From assembly GCA_035624455.1 (NCBI GenBank), contig DASPRM010000025.1, positions 1-64,000 on the forward strand: a stretch of 64,000 nucleotides of DNA, written 5' to 3'. The DNA comes from Terriglobales bacterium. Its GTDB lineage: Bacteria; Acidobacteriota; Terriglobia; Terriglobales; Acidobacteriaceae. The position numbers were made by a program, and so were the translations under genes. This document shows positions 25,331-33,869 of this stretch, one piece after another (the first letter of the stretch is position 1; the number at the start of each line of letters is the position of its first letter). Below the pieces are notes generated by a model, which was given only the letters and a program-made list of their open reading frames with translations, searched no databases and was not told where the DNA came from.

Positions 25331-26323
25331 CTAGTACACGTCCAAGTCCCGCCCGATGACGAACTCTCCCTTGTACCGCGAGCCAATCTCTTCCTGCAGC
25401 ACTTCCGGAGTAGAGCGAAATGAGCCAGCGCCGGCCATAGAGGAGAGAAATTTCGGCGGTGCGATTCCTGGCCGGAAAGCTATGGTGTGATACACAACCA
25501 ACAATTTCGGTCTGGATTTGGTCGCAAGGGCCGCGAGTTGTTCGGTGGTTGTGTGGTATTTGGTTACGAATGAGTGCATGCGTTCCGGCATTTTCGCGTA
25601 CAAGTCCAGCAGCTGCGCCTCGTGAACCAGAACATCACAGCCATTGCAAGCCTTGATCGTCTCCTCGGTCGGGCTGGTATCGCCTGAGATCACGATGCTG
25701 CGGTCGGGTGTATCGAACCTGTATCCGTAACTCAGCATGGCGTGTTTGGTCGGAAAGGCAGTGACGGTTACGTTGGCGTCCTTATAGACGACACCCGGGC
25801 TGATTTCGTGTGAGTTGACTTTCCAGCCATCAGCTATTGCACGTTGGTTTCCCTCTGGGTTGGTGCGGGTCTCGATGTCGATGCGATAAGCCTCAAGGAT
25901 ATGCTCGGTCATTGAGTTCAATCCGGTGGGACCATACACTTCGAGTGGCGTACTCCTGCCTGAGGTCCATCCCGTGAAGATCAGATCCGAATATCCGGCG
26001 GTGTGATCGGAGTGGAGGTGTGTCACAAAGGCTACCTTCAGATTGCCGGGTTCGAGTGCCGTTATACCCCTATCAAGAACAGCAGCCTGGGCGCGACGCA
26101 CAATACCAGGTCCGAAATCGACAAGATAAACGCTATCGCCAACCACGATCGCTGTCGCAGGACCGGAATGCTCAGGATCGGGTATCGGGGTGCCTGTTCC
26201 GAGGAGCACGACCCTGGTCCGGGCCGCGCGTTCGCTTCTTACCTGGCTAGCCAGTTGTTGAGACGCGGCCGAAAGCAGCGCCAGCAGCACAGCAGAATGG
26301 AAAATGAAACGAAGGATTTTCAT
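25331..26323 (-). CDS. Exported MBL-fold (RNase Z-like) metallohydrolase
   Basis: 330 residues with a signal peptide (about 1-25) from an ATG at 26323; a longer frame begins at 26398 without a good site. The metallo-beta-lactamase fold shows LGTGTPIPDPEHSG, the di-zinc motif H102-x-H104-x-D106-H107 (THLHSDHTAG), VISGDTSPTEE and LVHEAQ, and a late VYHTIAF histidine. The layout is close to RNase Z/arylsulphatase-type MBL proteins. Export argues against tRNA processing, and a small ester, sulphate or phosphodiester substrate in the periplasm is more likely. It is convergent with tag. Confidence 0.85.
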   Translation of the reverse strand: MKILRFIFHSAVLLALLSAASQQLASQVRSERAARTRVVLLGTGTPIPDPEHSGPATAIVVGDSVYLVDFGPGIVRRAQAAVLDRGITALEPGNLKVAFVTHLHSDHTAGYSDLIFTGWTSGRSTPLEVYGPTGLNSMTEHILEAYRIDIETRTNPEGNQRAIADGWKVNSHEISPGVVYKDANVTVTAFPTKHAMLSYGYRFDTPDRSIVISGDTSPTEETIKACNGCDVLVHEAQLLDLYAKMPERMHSFVTKYHTTTEQLAALATKSRPKLLVVYHTIAFRPGIAPPKFLSSMAGAGSFRSTPEVLQEEIGSRYKGEFVIGRDLDVY

Positions 26324-26463
26324 ACGATTCTCTGGTGAAGGCATACGCGGGTGACGTTCGTCCTCGGACTTGATGGCTTGGACGGCAGCTTGCAACATTT
26401 ATACCCCAAAGGCCCAGCCCACCAGTGCCTCAAACTGCTCCAAGCGTGTATTAGACTTTAAGC

Positions 26464-27438
26464 ATGGCCGCACACCAGCACAGCGCTGGACATCCCCACG
26501 GTGGCGATTCTTTTAACGTGCTGCGGCTGTCCCTTTTCCTGACGGCCGGGTACATCGTCCTGCTGGTGATTACCGGGATACGCGCCCACAGTCTTGCGCT
26601 GCTTTCCGAGGCCGGGCATAACGTCTCTGATCTGCTGGCGCTCGCCTTGTCGTTGGCCGCGGTTTATCTGCACAGGCGTCCACCAACCGCCACCAAGACT
26701 TTCGGCTACCATCGAGCCGGCGTCGTCGCGGCGTTCCTGAACGCGCTGACGCTGGTCGCGGTAGCGTTCTACATTCTGGTAGCGGCGATCAAGCGCCTAT
26801 ACATGCCCCTGGGAGTGCACGCCGGGACCATGGTCTGGGTAGGCGTCGTCGGCATGCTGATCAACGGAGTGATCGCCATCATGCTGTTTCGCGAGAGCCG
26901 CGGCGATCTGAATATACGCAGCGCCTTCCTGCATATGTTCGGCGACACCGTCTCGACGGCGGCGGTGATCGTAGGCGCGGTCGCTATTCTGCTGACTGGC
27001 CAGCAGTGGATCGATTCTGCGCTCTCCTTTGGCATTGGAGCCCTGATCCTGTGGTCCTCGTTCGGGATCGTGCGCGAAACGCTGAATATACTGCTAGAGG
27101 GCATTCCGCGCGGGATGGAGTTGGAGCGGGTAGCCGACTGCATTAGCGGCATTAAAGGCGTAAACGACGTTCATGACCTGCATATCTGGAGCATCGGGAG
27201 CCAGACTCACGCGCTGTCTTGTCACGTCAGCATCGCCGACATTCCCCCCTCGGAGAGCGAGATGATCCTGCGGCAGGTGCAGGAGAAGCTGGCGGTGGAA
27301 TTCCAGATTCGCCACACCACCATCCAGTTCGAGCACGTGGTATGCGACGTAGCCCATGGCTGCTTGATTCCGACTGAGCACAGCAGGCGCGATGAAACCA
27401 GCCACGGATTTCACGGATCAGAGGGATTAGAGCGTTAG
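26464..27438 (+). CDS. Cation diffusion facilitator metal exporter (ZitB/CzcD type)
   Basis: 324 residues with six membrane helices (about 20-205) and a C-terminal cytoplasmic domain. Metal sites are seen as H52-x3-D56 in SEAGHNVSDLLAL (helix 2) and HMFGDTVSTA (helix 5). A histidine-rich start (AHQHSAGHPHGG) and a histidine-bearing C-domain (DVHDLHIWSIGSQTHALSCH) also fit zinc or a similar divalent cation. CDF proteins export metal in exchange for protons and work as dimers. The two HxxxD sites favour zinc over manganese or iron. The last 15 residues look like readthrough into intergenic sequence. Confidence 0.94.
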   Translation: MAAHQHSAGHPHGGDSFNVLRLSLFLTAGYIVLLVITGIRAHSLALLSEAGHNVSDLLALALSLAAVYLHRRPPTATKTFGYHRAGVVAAFLNALTLVAVAFYILVAAIKRLYMPLGVHAGTMVWVGVVGMLINGVIAIMLFRESRGDLNIRSAFLHMFGDTVSTAAVIVGAVAILLTGQQWIDSALSFGIGALILWSSFGIVRETLNILLEGIPRGMELERVADCISGIKGVNDVHDLHIWSIGSQTHALSCHVSIADIPPSESEMILRQVQEKLAVEFQIRHTTIQFEHVVCDVAHGCLIPTEHSRRDETSHGFHGSEGLER

Positions 27439-27598
27439 ATCATAAGACGGACAGAGATGGGCTCCTTCCTGCTTGCATGGTTGCGGTACCCGTATTCCCG
27501 GGCTGCATGACACATCGAGCCGGCCGCATTTGTAGTCAGCCGCGGTCAATTTCGCTATTTAAGAGCCAAGAAATAAGAGAAATCCGTGGAAATCCGCA

Positions 27599-28087
27599 CT
27601 AATCCGTGGCGGTGAACTCTTTTTTCATGCGGTCGTAGGTAGTCTGCAGGTCCTCAGGCAGAACGCGGGTTTCCCCTACGGTGGTCATGAAATTGGAGTC
27701 GGCGACCCAGCGCGGCAGCACGTGCATATGGATATGTCCTGCCACGCCTGCGCCTGCGGCTTTCCCGATATTCATACCCAGGTTGATGCCGTCAGGGTGG
27801 TAAAGACGGCGCAGGATCGTCTCCAACCGCTGTGTAGTGCGCATCATCTCATCGGCAGCAGGGGTCGGAAGCGACTGCAGCTGGTCGAGGTGCTGGTAGG
27901 GTACGACCATGCAGTGCCCCGAAGTGTAGGGAAACGCATTCAGGACCACGAAGCACGACGGGCCACGATGCACGATGAGCGATTTGCGGTCGTCCTGCTC
28001 GGCGGCCATGGCACAAAATACGCAGGCGGGCATCTGGTCGGCGTGGGTGACATAGGCATAGCGCCAGGGTGTCCACAGGTAATCCAT
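27599..28087 (-). CDS. HIT family nucleotide hydrolase/transferase
   Basis: 162 residues with the histidine triad H118-x-H120-x-H122 in GHIHMHVLPRW. Zinc cysteines C22 and C25 (PACVFC) and the segment FPYTSGHCMVVPYQH place it in the bacterial HIT branch that hydrolyses or phosphorolyses dinucleoside polyphosphates such as Ap4A. It is cytoplasmic. It is divergent from rpsA, which shares the upstream region. The Ap4A substrate is inferred from the family. Confidence 0.92.
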   Translation of the reverse strand: MDYLWTPWRYAYVTHADQMPACVFCAMAAEQDDRKSLIVHRGPSCFVVLNAFPYTSGHCMVVPYQHLDQLQSLPTPAADEMMRTTQRLETILRRLYHPDGINLGMNIGKAAGAGVAGHIHMHVLPRWVADSNFMTTVGETRVLPEDLQTTYDRMKKEFTATD

Positions 28088-28235
28088 AGGTGGGAAGAGG
28101 GTAGCAGAGGCGCAAAATCAGGCCAGGCTGGAGGAAAAAAACAGCGTTCGTGGCGTGATGAAATTTGTTACGGAGTCGTTACATTAAATTGCGGAAAATT
28201 TATTGTTTACATCAGGAAAAAAGCGCCGGAGTTGT

Positions 28236-28265
28236 TTGACACTCGCAACAAGCGGTTGCTATAGT
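28236..28265 (+). promoter_or_regulatory. Sigma-70-type promoter of rpsA
   Basis: TTGACA (28236-28241) and TATAGT (28260-28265) separated by 18 bases. Transcription would start near 28272, giving a leader of about 145 bases before the rpsA ATG at 28415. In other bacteria S1 controls its own translation through the leader; the weak ribosome site here fits such control. Confidence 0.7.
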
Positions 28266-28414
28266 CGAGAGGTCTTGAGGAGCAGCAAGCTTCTGCAAGA
28301 TCCGGCCGCTGGACCGTCTCAGCCTGGAACAGGGCTTACACCCGCAGCACCACGCCAGCAGTCCGCAAAGCGCTGAAGTCCCCGTATCATCCATGTGCAT
28401 CAGGTGCACCAATC

Positions 28415-30289
28415 ATGGCTTTGTTTAACGACGAAACCGTAGTTCACAGCGAAGAATCTCAGTCCAACACGCAGGCTTCTGTCGAGGAACGTGCATCCGA
28501 GCCAGCGAGCGCGACCCAGGAATCCAGGAATGTGGAGTCGCGTTCTGGCGAAGCCGAAACTGCCACGGCTCAACGCTCTGGCGCCGGCGCTTCCCGGAAC
28601 GAAAGAGAAATGATGGAAGACTTCGCCACCGCGCTGGAAACCTTCAACGCCGAACCCGAGCCGGCACTCTCTGACGATCGACTGCTGAAGGGCCTGGTCC
28701 TCAAGATCACTCCTACCCACGCAGTAGTGGATATCGGCACCAAGTCGGAGGGCATGGTACCCATCGCCGAGGTGCAGGACCACGAGGGCAACGTAACGGT
28801 CAAGCCCGGGGAAGAGATCGACGTGATGGTCGAGAAGGGCGAGACCGAGGAGGGTTACGTCAACCTCTCTCACCGCAAGGCGCAGCGGCTGCGCGCCTGG
28901 GATGAGATCGAGAAGGCGTACAACGAGAAGACCGCGATCAAGGCGCGGGTGGTGGACCGCATCAAGGGCGGACTTACGGTGGATATCCTCGGCGCGAACG
29001 CCTTCTTGCCGGGATCGCAGGTGGATGCGCGCCCGGTGCGCAACCTGGATGGCATGAAGGGCCAGAACGTTGATGTTCGCATCATCAAGCTGAACAAGAA
29101 GCGCGGCAACATCGTGGTTTCGCGCAAGCAATTGATCGACGAGGAAATATCGGCCAAGCGAGACAAGACACTCGAACATCTGCAGGAAGGCGCGGTGCTG
29201 ACCGGAACGGTGAAGAACCTGACCGATTACGGCGCCTTCGTGGATCTGGGCGGAATCGACGGCCTGCTGCATATCACTGACATGTCCTGGGGACGCCTGA
29301 CGCATCCGCGCGACCTGGTTAATGTCGGCGATCAGATCCAGGTCAAGGTCCTGAAGTTCGACAAGGATAAGCAGCGCGTATCCCTCGGGTTCAAGCAGCT
29401 GACGCCCGATCCCTGGCTGGACGCAGCGGAGCGCTATCCGGTAGGCGCACACGTCAAGGGACGCGTGATCAGCGTGACCGACTACGGCGCTTTCGTTGAA
29501 CTGGAGCAGGGGATTGAGGGGCTGGTGCACGTAAGCGAGATGACCTGGTCCAAGCGCATGAAGCACCCCTCGAAGATCGTGAACGTGGGTGACGAAGTCG
29601 AAACCGTGGTACTCAACGTGAACGGACCGGAGCGGCGGATTTCCCTCGGCCTGAAGCAGCTATTGTCAAATCCGTGGGAGACCCTGCACCAGAAGTATCC
29701 GGTTGGCGGCACGGTCGAAGGCCGGGTTCGGAACCTTACGGATTTCGGCGCATTCATCGAGATTGAAGATGGTATTGACGGCCTGGTCCACGTAAGCAAT
29801 CTCAGCTGGACCAAGCGCGTAAAGCATCCTTCGGAAGTGCTGAAGAAGGGCGACCGTGTGAAGGCGATCGTGCTGGGCATCGAGCCGGAGAACCGGCGGC
29901 TCTCTCTCGGTGTGAAGCAGTTACAGCCCGATGTGTGGGAGACGTTCTTCCAGCAACACCGGGTGGGCGACGTGATTCACGGCAAGGTGCTGCGGCTGGC
30001 AAGCTTCGGTGCGTTTGTCGAAATTTCCGAGGGCGTAGAGGGTCTCTGTCATAACTCGGAAGCGGTGGATGAACACGGAGCGCCGTTGAAGCTGGAAGCC
30101 GGTCACGAGTACGACTTCAAGGTCATCAAGATGAACCCGGCGGAGAAGAAGGTCGGACTGAGCATCCGTGCGGTAGGCGAAGAAGCCACCCGCGCCGATG
30201 TGGAGGCGTATAAGCACCCGGCATCGAGTGCGACATCAACCATTGAAGAGCTGATGTCCTGGAAGCGGGCGAGCAACGACCAGAACTAA
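28415..30289 (+). CDS. rpsA: 30S ribosomal protein S1
   Basis: 624 residues. An acidic, disordered N-terminal extension of about 75 residues is followed by six S1 (OB-fold) repeats, roughly at 90-160, 175-245, 262-330, 347-417, 434-504 and 520-590. The third to sixth carry the typical G-x-V-x-x-(L/V)-x-x-(F/Y)-G-A-F-V pattern. S1 binds mRNA on the small subunit and helps initiate translation on structured messages. The protein is a little longer than the 557-residue E. coli form because of the N-terminal extension. Poor Shine-Dalgarno (AGGTG) before the ATG, as is usual for rpsA. A terminator follows 23 bases after the stop. Confidence 0.97.
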   Translation: MALFNDETVVHSEESQSNTQASVEERASEPASATQESRNVESRSGEAETATAQRSGAGASRNEREMMEDFATALETFNAEPEPALSDDRLLKGLVLKITPTHAVVDIGTKSEGMVPIAEVQDHEGNVTVKPGEEIDVMVEKGETEEGYVNLSHRKAQRLRAWDEIEKAYNEKTAIKARVVDRIKGGLTVDILGANAFLPGSQVDARPVRNLDGMKGQNVDVRIIKLNKKRGNIVVSRKQLIDEEISAKRDKTLEHLQEGAVLTGTVKNLTDYGAFVDLGGIDGLLHITDMSWGRLTHPRDLVNVGDQIQVKVLKFDKDKQRVSLGFKQLTPDPWLDAAERYPVGAHVKGRVISVTDYGAFVELEQGIEGLVHVSEMTWSKRMKHPSKIVNVGDEVETVVLNVNGPERRISLGLKQLLSNPWETLHQKYPVGGTVEGRVRNLTDFGAFIEIEDGIDGLVHVSNLSWTKRVKHPSEVLKKGDRVKAIVLGIEPENRRLSLGVKQLQPDVWETFFQQHRVGDVIHGKVLRLASFGAFVEISEGVEGLCHNSEAVDEHGAPLKLEAGHEYDFKVIKMNPAEKKVGLSIRAVGEEATRADVEAYKHPASSATSTIEELMSWKRASNDQN

Positions 30290-30312
30290 AAGCCAACGAG
30301 AATGAACATGAG

Positions 30313-30336
30313 GCCGCCAGAAAATGGCGGCTTTTA
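30313..30336 (+). terminator. Intrinsic terminator of rpsA
   Basis: Stem GCCGCCA/TGGCGGC (30313-30319 and 30325-30331) with a five-base A-rich loop and TTTT. Confidence 0.88.
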
Positions 30337-30339
30337 TGT

Positions 30340-30855
30340 TTGAATGAGACTTGGTCGGATAGTTTGAATTCAGCCCTCACTATCAATTCCTCACCATCGA
30401 AGCCCTTCTTTACAATTCTGTGGGTCGGCTTGATTGCCGGTACGCTCGACATCGCCGATGCCCTCATCTTCAGTTATTTCCGCGGCTTCGGCCCGACGAG
30501 GGTATTTCAATACATCGCCAGCGGTCTGATCGGCATGAGGTCGTTCCGCGCCGGATTGGCATCAGTCGCGCTCGGCCTGGTGCTGCATTACCTGATCGCG
30601 CTGATTTGGACCGCCATTTTCTATGTGGCCAGCCGCAAGCTTGCGATCCTCACCCGCCGTCCGGTGATCAGCGGCCTGCTTTATGGCGTGGTGGTGTACT
30701 TGATCATGAATCTGATCGTGCTGCCGCTCTCTGGAGTTCCCCACTCCCCGCGACCAGTCACGATCGCGTCCCGCGTGAATGGCATTTTGGCGCTGATGTT
30801 CTGCATTGGATTGACTATCTCTCTGCTGATGCGCAGGACTTCAGCCAGAAGCTAA
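30340..30855 (+). CDS. Small integral membrane protein of unknown function
   Basis: About 171 residues with four membrane helices (near 24-45, 70-95, 105-128 and 146-165). The segment GTLDIADALIFSYFRG in the first helix carries conserved-looking acidic residues inside the membrane, and YASRK-type basic loops follow the second. It resembles the DUF1440/YagU type of membrane protein, but the family cannot be confirmed by eye. The start is uncertain: TTG at 30340 or at 30364, neither with a good site. It lies between the rpsA terminator and an FAD oxidoreductase, whose ATG follows about 90 bases later. Confidence 0.65.
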   Translation: MNETWSDSLNSALTINSSPSKPFFTILWVGLIAGTLDIADALIFSYFRGFGPTRVFQYIASGLIGMRSFRAGLASVALGLVLHYLIALIWTAIFYVASRKLAILTRRPVISGLLYGVVVYLIMNLIVLPLSGVPHSPRPVTIASRVNGILALMFCIGLTISLLMRRTSARS

Positions 30856-30947
30856 GAGTGTCGAACACCGCCATCCCTTTGGGCATGAGAGTTCGTGGAT
30901 CTTGCGTCAACAGGCTCGTGCCGGGTTTTGAGCGCGAGCGAGTTGAG

Positions 30948-32369
30948 ATGATGACGAAACTGGACATTCCGCCGTCAGATGGGATCGTAATAGGATCGGG
31001 TCCGAACGGGTTGTCAGCGGCCATTGCGCTGGCGCAGGCTGGGCTGAAGGTCACAGTGCTGGAAGCGCAAGCGATCCTTGGAGGCGGGGCCCGATCCGCT
31101 GAACTAACCCTTCCCGGATTTGTGCATGACCCGGCGTCTGCGGTACATCCGCTGGCGGTGGTGTCGCCATTTTTTCTGAGTCTGCCGCTGAACCAGTACG
31201 GCCTGGAGTGGATCCAGCCTCCCGCACCCTTCGCTCACCCTCTGGGCAACGGGCGCGCCGCCGTTGCGGAACGCTCGCTCGAAGCGACGGCTGAAAATCT
31301 GGCTATTGACGGAGAGCGCTATCGCCGGCTGATGCGGCCCTGCATTGATGCATGGCAGCAGACGCTGGCGATGGCTTCAGGGAAGCTGCCGCGACGGCCA
31401 TGGAACCTCGCGCGCTTCGGATTGGAGGGATTGCGGTCGGCGGCAGGAATCGCGCGGCAGTTCAAAACGGAAGAAGCGCGTGCGCTATTGGCTGGGTCAG
31501 CGGCGCATTCGACGCTGCCGTTGGAAGATGCTGGCTCATCGCTGATCGGCCTGGTTCTCCATGCGATGGCACACACCGGCGGCTGGCCAATTCCTAAGGG
31601 AGGGGCACAGAAGATTTCCGATGCGCTGGCCGGCTATTTTCGTTCATTAGGAGGCACGGTTTTGACGAACACGCGAGTGGAATCTCTGGCACAACTTCCT
31701 CCTGCTCGGGTGATCCTCTGCGACCTGACTCCGCGGCAGTTGGCTGAGATTGCCAGCGACCGTCTGCCGGCTGGCTTTCATGCCAAGCTCTTGCGGTGGG
31801 TTTATGGGCCGGGAGCTTTCAAGGTCGATTGGGCGCTGGAGGCGCCGATTCCGTGGAGCAATCGGGGATGCCTGCGCGCTGCGACCGTTCATATCGGTGG
31901 CAGCCTGGAGGAGATCATCCAATCAGAAGAGATAGTGAATCGAGGAGGCCATCCTGAGAAGCCGTTCGTGATCCTGGCGCAACCTACTCTGTTTGACTCC
32001 ACGAGGACGTCTGCTGGGCGTCACACTGCGTGGGCCTACTGTCATGTTCCGAATGGATCGAGGTTTGATATGTGCGAACGTATCGAGGCGCAGATCGAGC
32101 GCTTCGCTGCTGGATTTCGAAAACGGATCATGGGTCGTTCGGTAATGACCCCGGCAGCGCTCGAGCAGAGCAATCAGAACCTGATTGGCGGAGACATTGG
32201 TGGAGGGGCACAGAATTTGAAGCAGATGATTTTTCGGCCGACGGCTCGACTCTACATGACGCCGGCAAAGGGGCTGTATCTGTGCTCGTCGTCTACGCCG
32301 CCAGGCCCGGGCGTGCATGGCATGTGCGGATATTTCGCCGCGAAACTGGCGCTGCGGAGATTGTGCTAA
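30948..32369 (+). CDS. FAD-dependent phytoene-dehydrogenase-like oxidoreductase
   Basis: 473 residues. The FAD-binding GxGPNG motif is near the start (IVIGSGPNGLSAAIALAQAG), followed by LEAQAILGGGARS, typical of the phytoene desaturase/carotenoid isomerase group. The C-terminal part has the FAD-contact region PGPGVHGMCG. Related enzymes in bacteria act on carotenoids, retinol or fatty acid double bonds; many stand alone without known substrate. No carotenoid gene is adjacent here. The ATG at 30948 is directly before the dinucleotide-binding fold; the open frame reaches back to 30420 but overlaps the preceding gene. The substrate is unknown. Confidence 0.9.
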   Translation: MMTKLDIPPSDGIVIGSGPNGLSAAIALAQAGLKVTVLEAQAILGGGARSAELTLPGFVHDPASAVHPLAVVSPFFLSLPLNQYGLEWIQPPAPFAHPLGNGRAAVAERSLEATAENLAIDGERYRRLMRPCIDAWQQTLAMASGKLPRRPWNLARFGLEGLRSAAGIARQFKTEEARALLAGSAAHSTLPLEDAGSSLIGLVLHAMAHTGGWPIPKGGAQKISDALAGYFRSLGGTVLTNTRVESLAQLPPARVILCDLTPRQLAEIASDRLPAGFHAKLLRWVYGPGAFKVDWALEAPIPWSNRGCLRAATVHIGGSLEEIIQSEEIVNRGGHPEKPFVILAQPTLFDSTRTSAGRHTAWAYCHVPNGSRFDMCERIEAQIERFAAGFRKRIMGRSVMTPAALEQSNQNLIGGDIGGGAQNLKQMIFRPTARLYMTPAKGLYLCSSSTPPGPGVHGMCGYFAAKLALRRLC

Positions 32370-32400
32370 GACCCTGAGCTGATTGTTTCCCCCAAAAATC

Positions 32401-32427
32401 ACGGCCGCCTTTTACGGCGGCCGTTTC
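32401..32427. terminator. Bidirectional terminator hairpin
   Basis: Stem ACGGCCGCC/GGCGGCCGT (32401-32409 and 32416-32424) with a six-base T-rich loop. It lies between the FAD enzyme (plus) and the zinc-ribbon-like gene (minus). Confidence 0.7.
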
Positions 32428-32460
32428 CAAAGGGAGGAAGTTAGCGAAGGAGGTGTGCAA

Positions 32461-32619
32461 TCAGTTCCAGAAAGGATTATCAAGACCTGCCGGAGGCAGA
32501 TCCACGGCCACGGAATCCGGCTTGGCTTCTGCGCTCTCCGCTTTTGCAGCATCAGCCCGCGGTTGGCAGAAACACGGCCGTGTGGCCGTGTACTCAACGT
32601 GGCAGTATGGACAAATCAT
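32461..32619 (-). CDS. 52-residue zinc-ribbon-like protein
   Basis: A short frame with a good ribosome site (GGAGAGACGCT before the ATG). It begins MICPYCHVEYTATRPCFCQ, so the four cysteines come as CPYC and CFC, spaced for one zinc ion. An Ala/Glu/Lys-rich linker and a conserved-looking acidic tail LPPAGLDNPFWN follow. The chain ends 34 bases from the shared terminator hairpin. The zinc knuckle followed by a short peptide suggests a small adaptor. The pattern strongly suggests a real gene although it is short. No family is recognised. Confidence 0.65.
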   Translation of the reverse strand: MICPYCHVEYTATRPCFCQPRADAAKAESAEAKPDSVAVDLPPAGLDNPFWN

Positions 32620-32755
32620 AGCGTCTCTCCATAAACCAGCTTCGGCAGCTGCACAAAATCAACCAGTGTCATTAGAAATGCGTAGGCCTGCAAAAGAGAA
32701 ACGCAAAATTGTGATGTTGCGAATCGAAAAATCGAAAGTTGGAAAGTGAATCGAA

Positions 32756-33670
32756 TTAACTATCTGCAGCGCGGCTGGTGCCGAATTTCTTGGCGGTAGT
32801 TTGCATGATGAGCTCAATGAATGCGGTGGCGGAGCGGGGGAGGCTGCGGTCCTTGCGGTAGATGACACCCAATTCGCGCCACAGATCGCAATCCTCCAGC
32901 GGAATCAACTTCACCTGTCCGGAACGAACCTCGTCGCGCGCAAAGCTGGCGCTGATGATGGAGACTCCCAGCCCGGCAGCGACAAATCCCTTGATCATGC
33001 CCACGCTGGGCAGTTCCATACGTATCTGCAATTGCGACTGAAACGGCCGGAACAGACGATCAAGGATCTGGCGAGTGAAGCCGGTCTTGGGAAAAATCAG
33101 AGGTTGGTCGGCGACCACGCTCACCGGAACTGCAGAGCGCTTAGCCAGCGGATTTTTGGCATCGACCATCAGCATGAGACGGTCGCGGAAAATAGGATGG
33201 ATGTGCAGGCTGGGCGCCTTAACCGGCAAGGTGGCGATGCCCACGTCGATGGAGCCATCGTCAATGCGCTCCAGAATTTTCCTGCTAAAGTTGCGGTAGA
33301 TGCTGATCTGCACGTCGGGGTAGAGGCGCGAATATTCGGCAAAGACATCGGGCAGGACGTAGAGGCAGGTCGCCTCGTTGGCGCCGATGGCGAGGACGCC
33401 GCGCGGGGCATTCCCCTGGTCGGCGACCGCGCGCAAGGATTCGCGCCGCAGATTCAGCAGGCGCTGGGCATACTCGAAGAAGACTTCACCTGCGGGGGTC
33501 AGACGCACGGTTTTGCCGGCGCGGTCGAGAAGCTTTTCGCCGTACTCCTCCTCCAGTTGGCGGATCTGCGCGCTCACCGCCGACTGCGAGCGGAAGACTT
33601 TCTGGCCCGCGCGCGAAAAACTACCGAGCTTGGCAACCTCGACAAAGGTTGTGAGCTGATCGAAGTCCAT
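32756..33670 (-). CDS. LysR-type transcriptional regulator
   Basis: 304 residues. N-terminal winged HTH (about 1-60) with FVEVAKLGSFSRAGQKVFRSQSA-type helix pattern, then a linker helix and a two-lobed effector domain (about 90-295) with ANEATCLYVLPDVFAEY and VSIISASFARDEV. LysR regulators usually control a neighbouring divergent gene in response to a small metabolite. The divergent neighbour is the CHAD-HD gene, whose start is 200 bases away. The effector domain looks most like the CynR/CbbR branch, but the ligand cannot be predicted. The start is at 33670, immediately before the HTH. Confidence 0.94.
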   Translation of the reverse strand: MDFDQLTTFVEVAKLGSFSRAGQKVFRSQSAVSAQIRQLEEEYGEKLLDRAGKTVRLTPAGEVFFEYAQRLLNLRRESLRAVADQGNAPRGVLAIGANEATCLYVLPDVFAEYSRLYPDVQISIYRNFSRKILERIDDGSIDVGIATLPVKAPSLHIHPIFRDRLMLMVDAKNPLAKRSAVPVSVVADQPLIFPKTGFTRQILDRLFRPFQSQLQIRMELPSVGMIKGFVAAGLGVSIISASFARDEVRSGQVKLIPLEDCDLWRELGVIYRKDRSLPRSATAFIELIMQTTAKKFGTSRAADS

Positions 33671-33869
33671 GATGGAATGCGCTGGATTATATAGAAAGTT
33701 GCCCGGCGGAACAGATTAAGGTTGCTTCAAATTCGAAACGAGCGACTGTTTTGGTCCATGCGGTTTTTCGGCGAGTGAAGCTGCAGCCGGCAGCGCGGTA
33801 AAATTCTCTGGACGACGCTAACCGGACGGTTAGAGTGCCGGGTCAATGCGCCAGGCAGGGAATGTCGGC

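Noticed and set aside
28400-29566. Long minus-strand open frame (388 residues)
   Set aside because: It is antisense to rpsA, which has clear homology. The frame reflects codon bias in S1 and has no ribosome site.
30420-30947. N-terminal extension of the FAD oxidoreductase
   Set aside because: This part overlaps the membrane protein gene in another frame, has no family similarity, and the FAD fold starts just after ATG 30948.
32453-32749. Plus-strand frame of 98 residues
   Set aside because: Low-complexity, no ribosome site, and it covers the better supported minus-strand zinc-ribbon-like gene.
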